Below, piece by piece: positions 33,458-42,993 of a stretch of DNA of 64,000 bases. The notes under the pieces are model-generated. The model had not been told where the DNA came from. It saw nothing but the letters and a program-made list of their open reading frames with translations, and did no database searches. This stretch comes from Aequorivita sublithincola DSM 14238. GTDB taxonomy: Bacteria; Bacteroidota; Bacteroidia; Flavobacteriales; Flavobacteriaceae. Position 1 is the first letter of the stretch; each line of letters begins with the position of its first letter. Position numbers and translations under genes: made by a program. The DNA is taken from assembly GCF_000265385.1 (NCBI RefSeq), contig NC_018013.1:62001-126000 (forward strand). The letters run 5' to 3'.

Positions 33458-34399
33458 TTATAAAAAAATAATCACCAAAATAGAACTGATAGAAATAAAA
33501 ATCCAAAGTGAAACTCCTAAGATCATTGGTTTCCAACCTGCGGATTTTATTTTATCTAAAGAAAGTCCGGCGCCAATTAGAAATAACGTAAGTACCAATA
33601 ATGATTTTGAGATGCTGGTAATGCTTCCGGTAATAACGCTTGGAATGGCAAGATAGCTGTTCATTATAATCGCTAAAATGAAAAGGAAGATGAAGTATGG
33701 TATTTTGACACTTTTCCCTTTTCCTTTAAAAAGAAATACGGAAAGTATGGAAAGCGGTATAATCCAAAGTGCGCGTGCAAGTTTTACTGTTGTAGCTACT
33801 TTTAGCGCTTCTTCGCCAAAGGTATATGCGGCGCCAACAACAGAGCTAGTGTCGTGAATGGCAATGGCGCACCAAAGACCAAATTGGTGCTGGCTAAGAC
33901 CAAACAAATGTCCCAGAGGTGGAAAAACAATCAAAGCGATGGAATTCAATAAAAAGATAACTCCCAAAGAAATTGAAATATCTTTTTCCGAAGCATTAAT
34001 AACTGGAGCAACAGCGGCAATGGCGCTACCTCCACAAATTGCGGTTCCAGAGCTAATTAGGTGACTGCTTTTACGATTCATTTTTAGGAGTCTTCCCAAG
34101 AAATAACCGAGTATTAATGTGATTGAAATTGAAAAAACAGTCAGAATAAATCCATCTTGACCTGCTGCAAGAGTTTCTTTTAAATTCATTCCAAAACCTA
34201 AACCTACTACGGCTATTTTCAAAAGCCAATTTACTGCTTTACTGTTTAATGAAAGAAATGGATGGCCAAGAAAATAGGAAAAGAGAAATCCGCCCACAAG
34301 TGCAACTGGGCTGCTAACGTAGCCCGAAATACACAAAACCATACTGATTATAAAAAGTACTTTTATAAGGGTTTCGTTATCCTTTATAATCTTTTTCAT
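33458..34399 (-). CDS. YeiH/UPF0324 family putative sulfate exporter
   Basis: A 313-residue polytopic membrane protein with about ten transmembrane helices. Conserved pieces include GLGFGMNLKETL, SSGTAICGGSAIAAVAPVI and IHDTSSVVGAAYTFG. The family is annotated as putative sulfate exporters on limited evidence. Monocistronic; full length. Confidence 0.85.
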   Translation of the reverse strand: MKKIIKDNETLIKVLFIISMVLCISGYVSSPVALVGGFLFSYFLGHPFLSLNSKAVNWLLKIAVVGLGFGMNLKETLAAGQDGFILTVFSISITLILGYFLGRLLKMNRKSSHLISSGTAICGGSAIAAVAPVINASEKDISISLGVIFLLNSIALIVFPPLGHLFGLSQHQFGLWCAIAIHDTSSVVGAAYTFGEEALKVATTVKLARALWIIPLSILSVFLFKGKGKSVKIPYFIFLFILAIIMNSYLAIPSVITGSITSISKSLLVLTLFLIGAGLSLDKIKSAGWKPMILGVSLWIFISISSILVIIFL

Positions 34400-34475
34400 C
34401 TTAGATTGTTTTCTGTTTTATTGCGAAGATGTTCAAAATTATTCAAAACTATTCATTTGAAAAAGAAATTGTGAT

Positions 34476-35597
34476 TTAGTCTTTATCCTTTGGATCGTCA
34501 TTATTTTTTCTAAAAACATCTTCATCCTTAAAAACAATAGTTCTATGAGGATATGCCAAATCAATCCCTTCGTTATCGAAGCGTTTTTTTATAATTTCCA
34601 ATAAATCACAATGCATATTGAAAGCATCGCCATAATCGCGAGCCCACGTCCACGCTCTAACGGTCAATGTAGATTCGTTGATTGAAATAAGCGAAGTACG
34701 CACTTTCGGTTTTCCGTCTAAAATATCTATTTCAGTGCGGTTGTCTATAAGCAAAGGATGTTTTTCACATTCCTCTTGCATTATTTTTTTGGCGAGTTCC
34801 AAATTGCTTTCGTAAGAAATTTGAAACTCTATACGTTCGCAGATTTTCAATTCGCCTAAATTGTAATTGATAAGTTTTTCTTTGTTGATGATGGCGTTGG
34901 GTATTACAATCATCTTATTTTCAAAATTGCGGATTACGGTATGGCGCAGCGTAATATCTACAACCGTTCCAATCATTGTATCTGTTACTTTTATAACATC
35001 GCCAATTCTAAAAGGTTTAAAAGAAATGATAAACACACCGCCCACCAAATTTGATAATGCTTCCTGAGATGCAACACCCGCAATAAGTGCGATAACTCCT
35101 GCCCCACCAAGAGCAGTCTGCGCTACACCTTTTAAGGACGGAAAAGCCAAAAGCGCGAAAAGAACTCCGGTGGTATATATTCCTATAATGGCTACATAGC
35201 GCAGAAACTTAAAACTTGTGGAATCTTCCAAGTTTTCAATCTTCCGTTTAATGCTCATTCGGAACCACATATTTGTGGAGGCTGCGCCAACTATGGTTAC
35301 AACAGCCACAATTCCTAAATAAAGGATTATGTTGAAATTATGTTTAAGAGCTTCCTGCTTTTCTTCATTCACAAAAAGAATACTCAAAGAAATTAAACCC
35401 AAAACAAGCCAAAGTGCATTTAAAATTCTTCGCACCCAATTAATGGTCTTCGGCTGTTCATTAGGATATTTTTTCTTTTCCTGTTTAATTAACCATTTAT
35501 GAAAGAGGTTGGTTAACAAACGAAGTATGATTACGGAGCCAACTACAACCAAAGTCCAAATAATCTGTTCTTTATGGATTTCGAAAAAATCTAACAT
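34476..35597 (-). CDS. Mechanosensitive ion channel, MscS family
   Basis: A 373-residue inner-membrane channel that opens on membrane tension to release solutes. Four N-terminal hydrophobic helices, then the pore helix TALGGAGVIALIAGVASQEALSNL and the beta domain ISFKPFRIGDVIKV...VIPNAIINKEKLINY. A cytoplasmic C-terminal domain follows and ends in an acidic tail. One of several MscS paralogues expected in the genome. Confidence 0.9.
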   Translation of the reverse strand: MLDFFEIHKEQIIWTLVVVGSVIILRLLTNLFHKWLIKQEKKKYPNEQPKTINWVRRILNALWLVLGLISLSILFVNEEKQEALKHNFNIILYLGIVAVVTIVGAASTNMWFRMSIKRKIENLEDSTSFKFLRYVAIIGIYTTGVLFALLAFPSLKGVAQTALGGAGVIALIAGVASQEALSNLVGGVFIISFKPFRIGDVIKVTDTMIGTVVDITLRHTVIRNFENKMIVIPNAIINKEKLINYNLGELKICERIEFQISYESNLELAKKIMQEECEKHPLLIDNRTEIDILDGKPKVRTSLISINESTLTVRAWTWARDYGDAFNMHCDLLEIIKKRFDNEGIDLAYPHRTIVFKDEDVFRKNNDDPKDKD

Positions 35598-35662
35598 AGA
35601 ATTATACTTGTTTTATTATTTTAAATTGAATGTTTTAACGCGACTTAGTTTGGGATTGGTTA

Positions 35663-36544
35663 TTATGCTTTCTTCTTTTCCCTTATCAGATAAATACCCC
35701 ACAAGATAAGCAATCCGCCAATTACATAATAGATGGTAAATTTTTCACCATCCAGCAAGCCCCAAATTACGGCAACCAATGGTAGCAAATAAGTAACCGT
35801 ACTTGCAAAAACTGCTGATGTTTTCTGAATTAATTTGTAGTATAAAATCATGGCGATTGCTGTGCCCACAACGGTCAAAACACTTAAATAACCTAAAGCT
35901 TCCCAAGTTTGTGGATTGGCTTCAAAATGACTGAAAAATCCTGATAATACTAATATAATTAACGAAGGAATCATCCAAACCGAAAATACCGCTCCCGAAA
36001 GTTTTACTGAAGGAACGTGTTGCAGTTTTTCTTTAATTATAAGTCCAGCCACTGCATAACAAGCTGTTGCAAGAACCACTAAAAGTGCGTAACCAATTTT
36101 AGATTCTTCTGAAGTGGTTTCTGAAAAATACATGAGCATCGCAGCACCAGCAAAACCGATTAATGCTCCAAAAACCTGAAGCCATTTGCTTTTTATTCCG
36201 AAGAGGAAAAAACCCAATATCAATACGAAAACTGGCACCAAAGAATCTAAAATTCCTGCCATTGAACTGCTCACACGAGTTTGTGCAATTGGAAAAAGGT
36301 ACATTGGTAGAAAATTCCCGAAGAAACCCGTTAAAGCAACCCAGAACAAGGTTTTCTTATCCATTTTACGGAGTGCAGGAAAACCGAGATAACCTAGAAT
36401 TAATCCCGAGATCGCAACTCTAAAAGCGCCAATTTCATAAGGCGAAAAAACCAATAAGGATTTCTTTATCAAAATAAAGGAACTGCCCCAAGTGAGGCCT
36501 ATAATTATAAGCAGAATCCATTTGTTGTCGAAACTTTTTCCCAT
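35663..36544 (-). CDS. EamA/DMT family transporter
   Basis: A 293-residue protein with ten transmembrane helices in two EamA repeats (GLTWGSSFILIKKSL in the first, ATACYAVAGLIIKEKL in the second). Exports small metabolites; substrate unknown. It has its own -7 element, TATCTTTG, overlapping the terminator region of the upstream gene. Confidence 0.88.
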   Translation of the reverse strand: MGKSFDNKWILLIIIGLTWGSSFILIKKSLLVFSPYEIGAFRVAISGLILGYLGFPALRKMDKKTLFWVALTGFFGNFLPMYLFPIAQTRVSSSMAGILDSLVPVFVLILGFFLFGIKSKWLQVFGALIGFAGAAMLMYFSETTSEESKIGYALLVVLATACYAVAGLIIKEKLQHVPSVKLSGAVFSVWMIPSLIILVLSGFFSHFEANPQTWEALGYLSVLTVVGTAIAMILYYKLIQKTSAVFASTVTYLLPLVAVIWGLLDGEKFTIYYVIGGLLILWGIYLIREKKKA

Positions 36545-36551
36545 AAGTCTG

Positions 36552-36559
36552 CAAAGATA
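36552..36559 (-). promoter_or_regulatory. -7 element of the EamA gene
   Basis: TATCTTTG on the minus strand, 7 bp upstream of the ATG. The hairpin AAAAGCAATTGC/GCAATTGCTTTT directly upstream (36559-36587) may end transcription from 36694. Confidence 0.5.
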
Positions 36560-36693
36560 AAAGCAATTGCGTGATGCAATTGCTTTTAGAACATAATTTA
36601 CAATTATCTTTTACTACTCCAATGTTTGCTATCCGGAACCATTGATGAAAACTGTTTGTATACTTACGCATTCATAAATCGAAGAAGATTCTA

Positions 36694-37113
36694 TTAAAAT
36701 TTCATCAATTCAATCCTTAACGATTTATCTGAAGTTAGATTGAATTGACAATCCTCAAAAGAAGGCGCTGAGAATTTAGGTTTAAAGTTGTTTGAAAATG
36801 CGTAGGGTTCTTTTGGAATGCCGAATAAATTCTGATTACATATTTTATCATCGTTTAGATCCTGAAACATTGAAATTGCATAGGTTCCAGGTGGAATATC
36901 CTTAATTACAAACGTTTCAGAAGTATTTTTCACTTTGACTGTTTTACTTTTATAGGCTTGTCCTTCTTCTAAAAACCGTTCATTACTATTAAAAAGACCT
37001 ATTTCAAGAGTTCCTTTTACGTTTTCAATATTGTGAATTGTTACTGTTAGTGTATGGGTTTGACTTTGTGCATTGACAAATAACAGCGGGAATAATAGGA
37101 GTAAGTATTTCAT
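36694..37113 (-). CDS. DUF2141 family exported protein
   Basis: 139 residues from ATG 37113, which precedes a clear signal peptide (KYLLLLFPLLFVNAQSQ); the frame is open 19 codons further but without signal-like sequence. The mature part has the DUF2141 features TIHNIENVKGTLEIGLFNS and PPGTYAISMFQDLNDD, with the acidic loop typical of the family. A periplasmic or surface protein of unknown role. Confidence 0.82.
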   Translation of the reverse strand: MKYLLLLFPLLFVNAQSQTHTLTVTIHNIENVKGTLEIGLFNSNERFLEEGQAYKSKTVKVKNTSETFVIKDIPPGTYAISMFQDLNDDKICNQNLFGIPKEPYAFSNNFKPKFSAPSFEDCQFNLTSDKSLRIELMKF

Positions 37114-37171
37114 AGAAAATTTTTTTTTGTGAATGGTTTCAATAATAGGTTCTGCTTTGCCACGACTCAAT

Positions 37172-38182
37172 TCAATAAAAGAACTGCTCTTTTAATTTTT
37201 TATCATTGTTCTTAAAAGCTTCTAAAGGTTCAGATTGTTTTAAGAGGTAATATTTAATCGGCTTTCTAAATAATGAAGCTCCAATTTTTTTAAGGCTAGA
37301 AACTTTTTCCGCCTCAATTTCGAAATAATCCTTCAAACTATGGCTTCTAAAATGAAGAATATTTTCCAAATCGTCGCCGTCCTCATAAAAGCCACAATGG
37401 AAGTTCTTTTCAGCAAACGCGTTTTCTGGAAAACTTAGTTCCCCGAGACCAAAAATTTCGAATGAGCGCTCTAAAAATCCTTCGTAATCAATTCTACAAG
37501 ACTCGCCTCCACCAAGATTGAATATTCTTTTTGAAAGCGCATCCTGCTTTCCTATGGTTTTAACGAAAGCCCGAGCTGTGTCTTGCGGCGTCGCAATTTC
37601 CAGCGAAGTGTTTAATGGTTGGTGAAACATTAGTTTAGACATTTTGTGGCCGCCCATAATGGCAGCCAATCTAAAAATTGTCCAATCCAATTTGCTTTGC
37701 TGAACAATCTCTTCCGAAGCTATTTTCGTGAGCGCATATTCATCTCCAGGACTCGGTGTTAATGGATCCGTCACAGAAATGTATGGATTTACCAACCGAT
37801 CACCATAAACGGAAATTGAGGAACTGTAAATAAAAAAACAGTTTGGTGAATGCTTTTCTAACATTTCAACTAAATTTCGCGTGCCTTCGGTATTTACTTT
37901 TTTGGCAGGTTCAGGAAAATCGTCCGCAACAGGTGGAATGATTGCGGCTAAATGAATTACATAATCCTTATTCGCCGCAATCTTTTTAACATCATTTTTA
38001 TTGGTGATATCTCCGTAAATCAATTCCACTTTATCTTTAAAACCATCTAATTTCTTGATGGAATTTTTCGTTTTCTTGTCAAAAATGGTAATTGCTAGAT
38101 TCGGAATGTTGAGCAATTGCTTCAAAACTTCGAATCCTACAGTACCTGAAGCACCTGTTAATAAAACTGATTTCTTATCCAT
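37172..38182 (-). CDS. NAD(P)-dependent sugar epimerase/dehydratase-like protein
   Basis: A 336-residue extended short-chain dehydrogenase. The Rossmann motif LLTGASGTVG is at residues 7-16, the catalytic Ser in YSSSISVYG and the YxxxK in YALTK. The substrate is unknown; the C-terminal 70 residues diverge from sugar epimerases. It precedes the DUF2141 gene on the same strand, but no shared role is evident. Confidence 0.82.
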   Translation of the reverse strand: MDKKSVLLTGASGTVGFEVLKQLLNIPNLAITIFDKKTKNSIKKLDGFKDKVELIYGDITNKNDVKKIAANKDYVIHLAAIIPPVADDFPEPAKKVNTEGTRNLVEMLEKHSPNCFFIYSSSISVYGDRLVNPYISVTDPLTPSPGDEYALTKIASEEIVQQSKLDWTIFRLAAIMGGHKMSKLMFHQPLNTSLEIATPQDTARAFVKTIGKQDALSKRIFNLGGGESCRIDYEGFLERSFEIFGLGELSFPENAFAEKNFHCGFYEDGDDLENILHFRSHSLKDYFEIEAEKVSSLKKIGASLFRKPIKYYLLKQSEPLEAFKNNDKKLKEQFFY

Positions 38183-38217
38183 TTAATTGATAATGTATTT
38201 TGATGATTTCGATTTAA

Positions 38218-39030
38218 TTAAAAATATACTGCTTCAAAAACTGCAAGTGGCGCTCTTCGGCCTACATTCAATGAAAGCGTGTCGCCATTAATAGTATAAT
38301 TATCTGCCAATTCAAAAATCTTTAGAAATTCTGCTTCGTTAACATTCACATCTGGGCAAGCCATTAATGTGGTCGCCATTTGTGAAAAACGAATTCTGTT
38401 GCCTTCTTCCAAAGTATAAGATCCCATCATCGTGTTGCAACCTGCAAAACCTGTTACTCGATTATCATCGGTTTTCAACATAAAATAAATTTCCTTTGCT
38501 TGGTTTTTAGACATTACTACATTTTGTCCTTCCAAGGTTTTCAATTTCCAATATTTCTCTGTGATGGTTTCAGATTTATTTTCAAGTTTTCTGAAGGTTG
38601 CCAAAGGGGCTCGCTTCCCAACATTTAATGAAAGTATGTTTCCAGTAATGGTGTAATTGTCTGCCAAACCAAAAATCTCTAAAAACTCAGATTCATTGAA
38701 AGCCTTATCAGGGCAAGCCATTTTTGTAGCTCCTAAGGCTGAAAAATTTATGCGATTTCCATCTTCTAATTTAAAGTTTCCAAAAAACCTGTTACAGCCA
38801 GAATAGCCAGAAATACGGTTTTCCTTTGCATCCATGGTGAAACTGATTTCCTCTCCACTTTTCGGAGTGTCTATCTTTTTGCCTTCTAGAGTTTCTAGAA
38901 CCCATTTGGTTTCAGTAATGGTTTTTTCGTCATTCGTATTATCACCATTCATAATTTCTTTGTTTTGGGTGGTTCCACAACCGTAGAGAGTTAGCGCAGC
39001 TATGGCAATTGTAAAAAGTTGAATTTTCAT
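38218..39030 (-). CDS. Lipoprotein with two META domains
   Basis: A 270-residue lipoprotein (AIAALTLYGCGTT lipobox) built of two META/HslJ-type domains in tandem, about residues 40-150 and 155-268. Each repeats W-LETLEG or W-LKTLEGQ, then SGYSGCNRFFGNF or TGFAGCNTMMGSY, and KMACPD or LMACPD. HslJ in E. coli is linked to heat and novobiocin tolerance. The repeats are clearly an internal duplication. Confidence 0.88.
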   Translation of the reverse strand: MKIQLFTIAIAALTLYGCGTTQNKEIMNGDNTNDEKTITETKWVLETLEGKKIDTPKSGEEISFTMDAKENRISGYSGCNRFFGNFKLEDGNRINFSALGATKMACPDKAFNESEFLEIFGLADNYTITGNILSLNVGKRAPLATFRKLENKSETITEKYWKLKTLEGQNVVMSKNQAKEIYFMLKTDDNRVTGFAGCNTMMGSYTLEEGNRIRFSQMATTLMACPDVNVNEAEFLKIFELADNYTINGDTLSLNVGRRAPLAVFEAVYF

Positions 39031-39239
39031 AGTTAGTGTTTTTATAGGTTTTTAATTCTTAGAGTGTTTTTTGAAGTTTTCAAAATCTATTTCGGAAAAC
39101 TACCTTTTTACGTTCAAAATACATCTTAGTGAAAAGCTAAATAAAAGCAAAGGTTTCAACAACACGATAGTGGTTTGGCACAAAGCGAGCCATGATTCAT
39201 AAATACGCTCATTCTTCCCATTTTTTGGGAAATGTTTCA

Positions 39240-40394
39240 CTATTTACGAAAAGACAAATGCGATACAAGAATTAATGCTGATAACACAATGCCAAGAGTT
39301 GAAACCCCAACCCACTGATAATGTTGCCAAGCTAAAGCCCCTAAAATAGTTCCCAAACCACCACCAATGAAAAAGGAAACCATATAAACTGTATTTATTC
39401 TATTTCTACCCTCTGGATTCTTTGCGAATATTATGTTTTGATTGGTAATGTGAAGTGCTTGTAATCCAAGATCAATCAAAATTACCCCAACTACTAAACC
39501 GAAAATTGAATTTCCAGAAACAAGAAATATTACCCAAGAAACAATTAGAAGAACAGCAGAAAATATAATGATTTTATCTTTGTTTATTTTGTCGTTCAAC
39601 TTACCTACTACCGTTGCACCAAGGGCTCCGGCGATTCCTAAAAGTCCGAACAAACCAGAAATTGTGCTGCCATAACCAAAATTATCTTCCATTAAGAAAA
39701 CCAAAGTAGTCCAAAAAGCACTTAAGCCCGCAAAGGCCAATGCGCCACGGAGCGATGCCAAACGCAGCGAAGGTTCTGTTTTAAAATAATGTAGAATGGA
39801 TTTTAATAAACTACCGTAACTCCCTGGAAAATGTGGATTTAGTTTAGGTAGTTTCGCATTTAATATGAAGAATAAAAACACCATTAAAATAGAAGCAGCG
39901 TAATAAATAATACGCCAACCAAATTGCTCGCCCACAAAACCGCTAATAACCCTACTTCCTAAAATACCAATCAGAAGTCCGCTCATTACGATTCCAATGG
40001 CGCGGCCTCTTCCTTTATCGTCACTAAGTTGAGCCGCCATAGGTACAAAAAGTTGCGGAATGGAGGAAGTAAACCCAATAACAAAACTGCTAATAATCAA
40101 TAGTAACAGGCTTGTCGAGGTCGCTGCTGCTAAAAGTGAAAGCACCATAAGTAGGAAATCCAATTTCAGGATGCGATGATTTGAAATTTTGTCGCCAAGC
40201 GGAATTATAAATAATAATCCAAAGGCATACCCTATTTGAGTACTGAGAGCCACATTGCTTACTGCTGCTTCGGACACGCCGTAATCTTGGGCTATTTCAT
40301 GCAGCAAAGGCTGGTTATAGTAGAGATTTGCTACTATAAGGCCAGCCGAAATGCTCATTAAATATAATGTGGAATTCGTGAGTTTTGGAGTCAT
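39240..40394 (-). CDS. MFS transporter
   Basis: A 384-residue, twelve-helix transporter of the major facilitator superfamily, drug:H+ antiporter-like. The loop 2-3 motif is seen as GDKISNHRIL. Similar to sugar- or amino-acid-efflux relatives of YdhP/AraJ type. It begins 15 bp after the stop of the hydroxyisourate hydrolase gene and on the same strand, so an operon is likely. Confidence 0.88.
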   Translation of the reverse strand: MTPKLTNSTLYLMSISAGLIVANLYYNQPLLHEIAQDYGVSEAAVSNVALSTQIGYAFGLLFIIPLGDKISNHRILKLDFLLMVLSLLAAATSTSLLLLIISSFVIGFTSSIPQLFVPMAAQLSDDKGRGRAIGIVMSGLLIGILGSRVISGFVGEQFGWRIIYYAASILMVFLFFILNAKLPKLNPHFPGSYGSLLKSILHYFKTEPSLRLASLRGALAFAGLSAFWTTLVFLMEDNFGYGSTISGLFGLLGIAGALGATVVGKLNDKINKDKIIIFSAVLLIVSWVIFLVSGNSIFGLVVGVILIDLGLQALHITNQNIIFAKNPEGRNRINTVYMVSFFIGGGLGTILGALAWQHYQWVGVSTLGIVLSALILVSHLSFRK

Positions 40395-40409
40395 TTTAAA
40401 AATTTAAAA

Positions 40410-40817
40410 TCAACTTCCGCGATATGTGGAATAACCAAAGGCGGATAATGTGATTGGAACGTGGTAGTGATTTTTACCTGTAATCTTAAAGGCAACCTCA
40501 ACAAAAGGATAGAATGTTTCTTCTTTCATTTTTTTAAAATAATCTTCAATCATAAAGGTGAATCTATAAGTACCTTCATTATTTTCATTTGAAGGTAAAA
40601 AGTCATTTACACGTCCACTTTCCGAAGTTTTTTTCTCCGAAACGAAATCCCAAGTATTTGTTTGGGGATTCATTTTTTCCAACTTGATTGTTACTCCTTC
40701 TGCAGGTAATCCTGCGGAAACATCCAAGATGTGTGTTGAGAGTTGAAATTCTTTTTGTTGTGCGAAACCTGCGCTTGTTGCAAATATCACTAATACTGCT
40801 AAAAATAAAGTTTTCAT
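40410..40817 (-). CDS. uraH: 5-hydroxyisourate hydrolase, exported
   Basis: A transthyretin-related protein of 135 residues that hydrolyses 5-hydroxyisourate in urate breakdown. The family landmarks are THILDVSAGLPAEGVTI, GRVNDFLP and the C-terminal YSTYRGS. A signal peptide (TLFLAVLVIFATSAGFAQQ) precedes it, so it should act in the periplasm. No urate oxidase or decarboxylase gene is adjacent. Confidence 0.9.
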   Translation of the reverse strand: MKTLFLAVLVIFATSAGFAQQKEFQLSTHILDVSAGLPAEGVTIKLEKMNPQTNTWDFVSEKKTSESGRVNDFLPSNENNEGTYRFTFMIEDYFKKMKEETFYPFVEVAFKITGKNHYHVPITLSAFGYSTYRGS

Positions 40818-40827
40818 TTTTTCTTTT

Positions 40828-41355
40828 TTAAAGGTTACTAATTTTTGTTGTAATTCCCACAGCAGGAATTTCTGCTGCTTTTGCTATAATATCATCGTTT
40901 TCTGCGCTTCCGCCTCCGGCAACTCCAATGCTTCCTACTACATTTCCATGCCAATAAATAGGTGTTCCTCCACTTAGCAATAAAAGTTCTGGTAGTGTAT
41001 TTAGATTTTCAGAATCTGGATTATTTTGAGCTGCTCGCATTAATTGTAGCGTACCTTGTTTTGTTGAAAGCGATGTGAAAGCTTTTCTGCGCGCCGCTTC
41101 AGTATTGTGCGGACCAATATTCTTGCCTCTAGCTGCTAGAATAACTTCTCCAGAAGCATCCAAAATTACAATTGTTGCAGTTTTTCCTAACGATTCTGCT
41201 TTGCTAGTAGCATTTAGCATTAACTGTTGGGCGGCAGCCAAGTTTATTGTGGGAATGTTCTCTATGAATTTACTCCCAGTCTCTTGATTGGAAGTTTGTG
41301 CCATCATCATAAATGGGAAGGTTAAAAAGAGAAATAATAAGTGAGTCTTTTTCAT
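40828..41355 (-). CDS. GlcG/HbpS-like heme-binding domain protein, exported
   Basis: A 175-residue protein of the GlcG/DUF336 family. Signal peptide (LLFLFLTFPFMMMAQ), then AQQLMLNATSKAESLGKTATIVILD and GGTPIYWHGNVVGSIGVAGG, both typical. HbpS relatives bind heme; others have no known ligand. It lies 10 bp upstream of uraH, in one operon with the MFS gene. Confidence 0.85.
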   Translation of the reverse strand: MKKTHLLFLFLTFPFMMMAQTSNQETGSKFIENIPTINLAAAQQLMLNATSKAESLGKTATIVILDASGEVILAARGKNIGPHNTEAARRKAFTSLSTKQGTLQLMRAAQNNPDSENLNTLPELLLLSGGTPIYWHGNVVGSIGVAGGGSAENDDIIAKAAEIPAVGITTKISNL

Positions 41356-41451
41356 TGTTTAATTTTTTTACAAAAATATTAAACAAAATCACTTTTAGCG
41401 TTGATCTACGTCAACGATTTATTTTTTGTGATAACATTATACTTTTCACTC

Positions 41452-42222
41452 TTATTGATCTTCCAATTTGCTTTGTTGCTGTTCTTCTTTACGTTTAGTT
41501 TCCTTTTGAACATATATATTATGCTGCATCTCAGCAGTAAAATCCTTTTTGCGCGCGTAAATGCTGTGTATTCCTTCTGCTTTACCATATACTGTTACGA
41601 CGTCATTCGGGAGTAATTTAAAATCGCCCATTGGTGAGCCAAAATAATCTTCATTATCCCTATCTATCCCTAAGATCGTTATGCCTTCCTTTCTTAGCTC
41701 GAGATCCTTTAAAGTTTTGTTGGCAAGCCAATCATTTTCTCCAATTCTTTTTTCACTTATTTTATAATCATCCTTTAAGTGAAGAACTGCTGCATAATCT
41801 TGTATTTCTAAATCTGTATATTTCTTCAGCATTCTATCTATAAGTTTAGAAAGTCCGCGATCTACCCATTTACTTTTTATAGCCCAATAAATAAGGCTTA
41901 ATCCAACAACCACAATTCCTAAACCGTATAATTTTGAAGATAAAGTATCAGGTAATACAAAAGTTAAAATCAGCGAAGACATTACAGTTACAATTCCCGC
42001 ATTCCCGATTAGCATCAAATTAAAAATAATTTTTCGACGAACTGGATGATTCATTATTTTTTCAGATTCTGAAGTCGTAAAACCTGCGCCAGTATAGGCG
42101 GAACGAGCTTGAAATCTTGCACTTTGGGTTGAGAGTCCAGTATAGGTTAACGCAATTGTTGCGATTTTGGTAATTAATGCTGAAAGGGCTACTACTAGAA
42201 ATAAGGTGATTGCTGCAATCAT
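41452..42222 (-). CDS. Membrane protein with TrkA-C domain
   Basis: A 256-residue protein: three to four N-terminal transmembrane helices, including TIALTYTGLSTQSARFQARSAYTGAGF, and a C-terminal TrkA-C (RCK-C) regulatory domain near residues 155-230 (ILGIDRDNEDYFGSPMGDF, LLPNDVVTVYG). TrkA-C domains sense nucleotides or ions and gate transporters. A complete ion channel domain is not evident. Confidence 0.78.
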   Translation of the reverse strand: MIAAITLFLVVALSALITKIATIALTYTGLSTQSARFQARSAYTGAGFTTSESEKIMNHPVRRKIIFNLMLIGNAGIVTVMSSLILTFVLPDTLSSKLYGLGIVVVGLSLIYWAIKSKWVDRGLSKLIDRMLKKYTDLEIQDYAAVLHLKDDYKISEKRIGENDWLANKTLKDLELRKEGITILGIDRDNEDYFGSPMGDFKLLPNDVVTVYGKAEGIHSIYARKKDFTAEMQHNIYVQKETKRKEEQQQSKLEDQ

Positions 42223-42290
42223 ATTTTTAAGTTTTTAATTATAAACCGTTTCTAAGTTTTGTAATATATCGAGCTAGTCTAATCTCCCAT

Positions 42291-42860
42291 TTACAATTTT
42301 GCTTTAGTTCTGCTTAAGGTTGCGGGCGAAATACCCAAATAGGAAGCCGCCATTTTATTGGAAACTCTCAAAAGAAAAGTGGGTTGATTTTTAATAACCC
42401 ATTTCACTTTTTCTAAGGCATTAAAACCTTGAAAACCATAAATACGCTGCTGGGCTGTTATAAAACCAAGTTCTAAAATTTCTCGATAAATTTTGTCGAA
42501 TTGTGAAAACTCATTTACTAATTTGTAAAAATCTACACGAGAAATTTTTAATAATTCAGATTTTTCAATGGCTTCCATATATTCGCAAGCTGGTTTTTGA
42601 TCAATAAAACTTGGAAGGGCAGTACAAAACATATTCTCAAATGCGAAATAGCGCGAAGTTTCAATGCCATCATTATTAATTGTAAACAACCGAAGACAAC
42701 CGCTATTTATAAAATAATAATGCTGACTCACATCTTCAAAACCTAGCAGTATTGAGTTTCTAGAAACTTTTTCGAAGTCAAATTTGGAGGAAATCCGCTC
42801 CAGTTCTGAAGTTGAGAAGATAGCTCTTTCCGATAAATATTTTTCTAGTTGTTCAAACAT
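42291..42860 (-). CDS. Crp/Fnr family transcriptional regulator
   Basis: A 189-residue regulator with a cNMP-binding-like domain (IFSTSELERISSKF...SQHYYFINSGCLRLF) and a C-terminal helix-turn-helix (RVSNKMAASYLGISPATLSR). No Fe-S Cys cluster of Fnr is present. Bacteroidota have many of these, often controlling neighbouring transport or stress genes. It lies upstream of and in line with the TrkA-C gene and the uraH operon, which it may regulate. Confidence 0.88.
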   Translation of the reverse strand: MFEQLEKYLSERAIFSTSELERISSKFDFEKVSRNSILLGFEDVSQHYYFINSGCLRLFTINNDGIETSRYFAFENMFCTALPSFIDQKPACEYMEAIEKSELLKISRVDFYKLVNEFSQFDKIYREILELGFITAQQRIYGFQGFNALEKVKWVIKNQPTFLLRVSNKMAASYLGISPATLSRTKAKL

Positions 42861-42993
42861 TTAAAAAATACTCTAAATTAATTATTGGTAAATCTAGGTT
42901 GATTAATAAGAAAACGCTGATATTAAAATCAAAAAATAAATCCAGGTTTTAGAATAAATTTACTAAAACCTGGATTTATATATATGCATTTGC

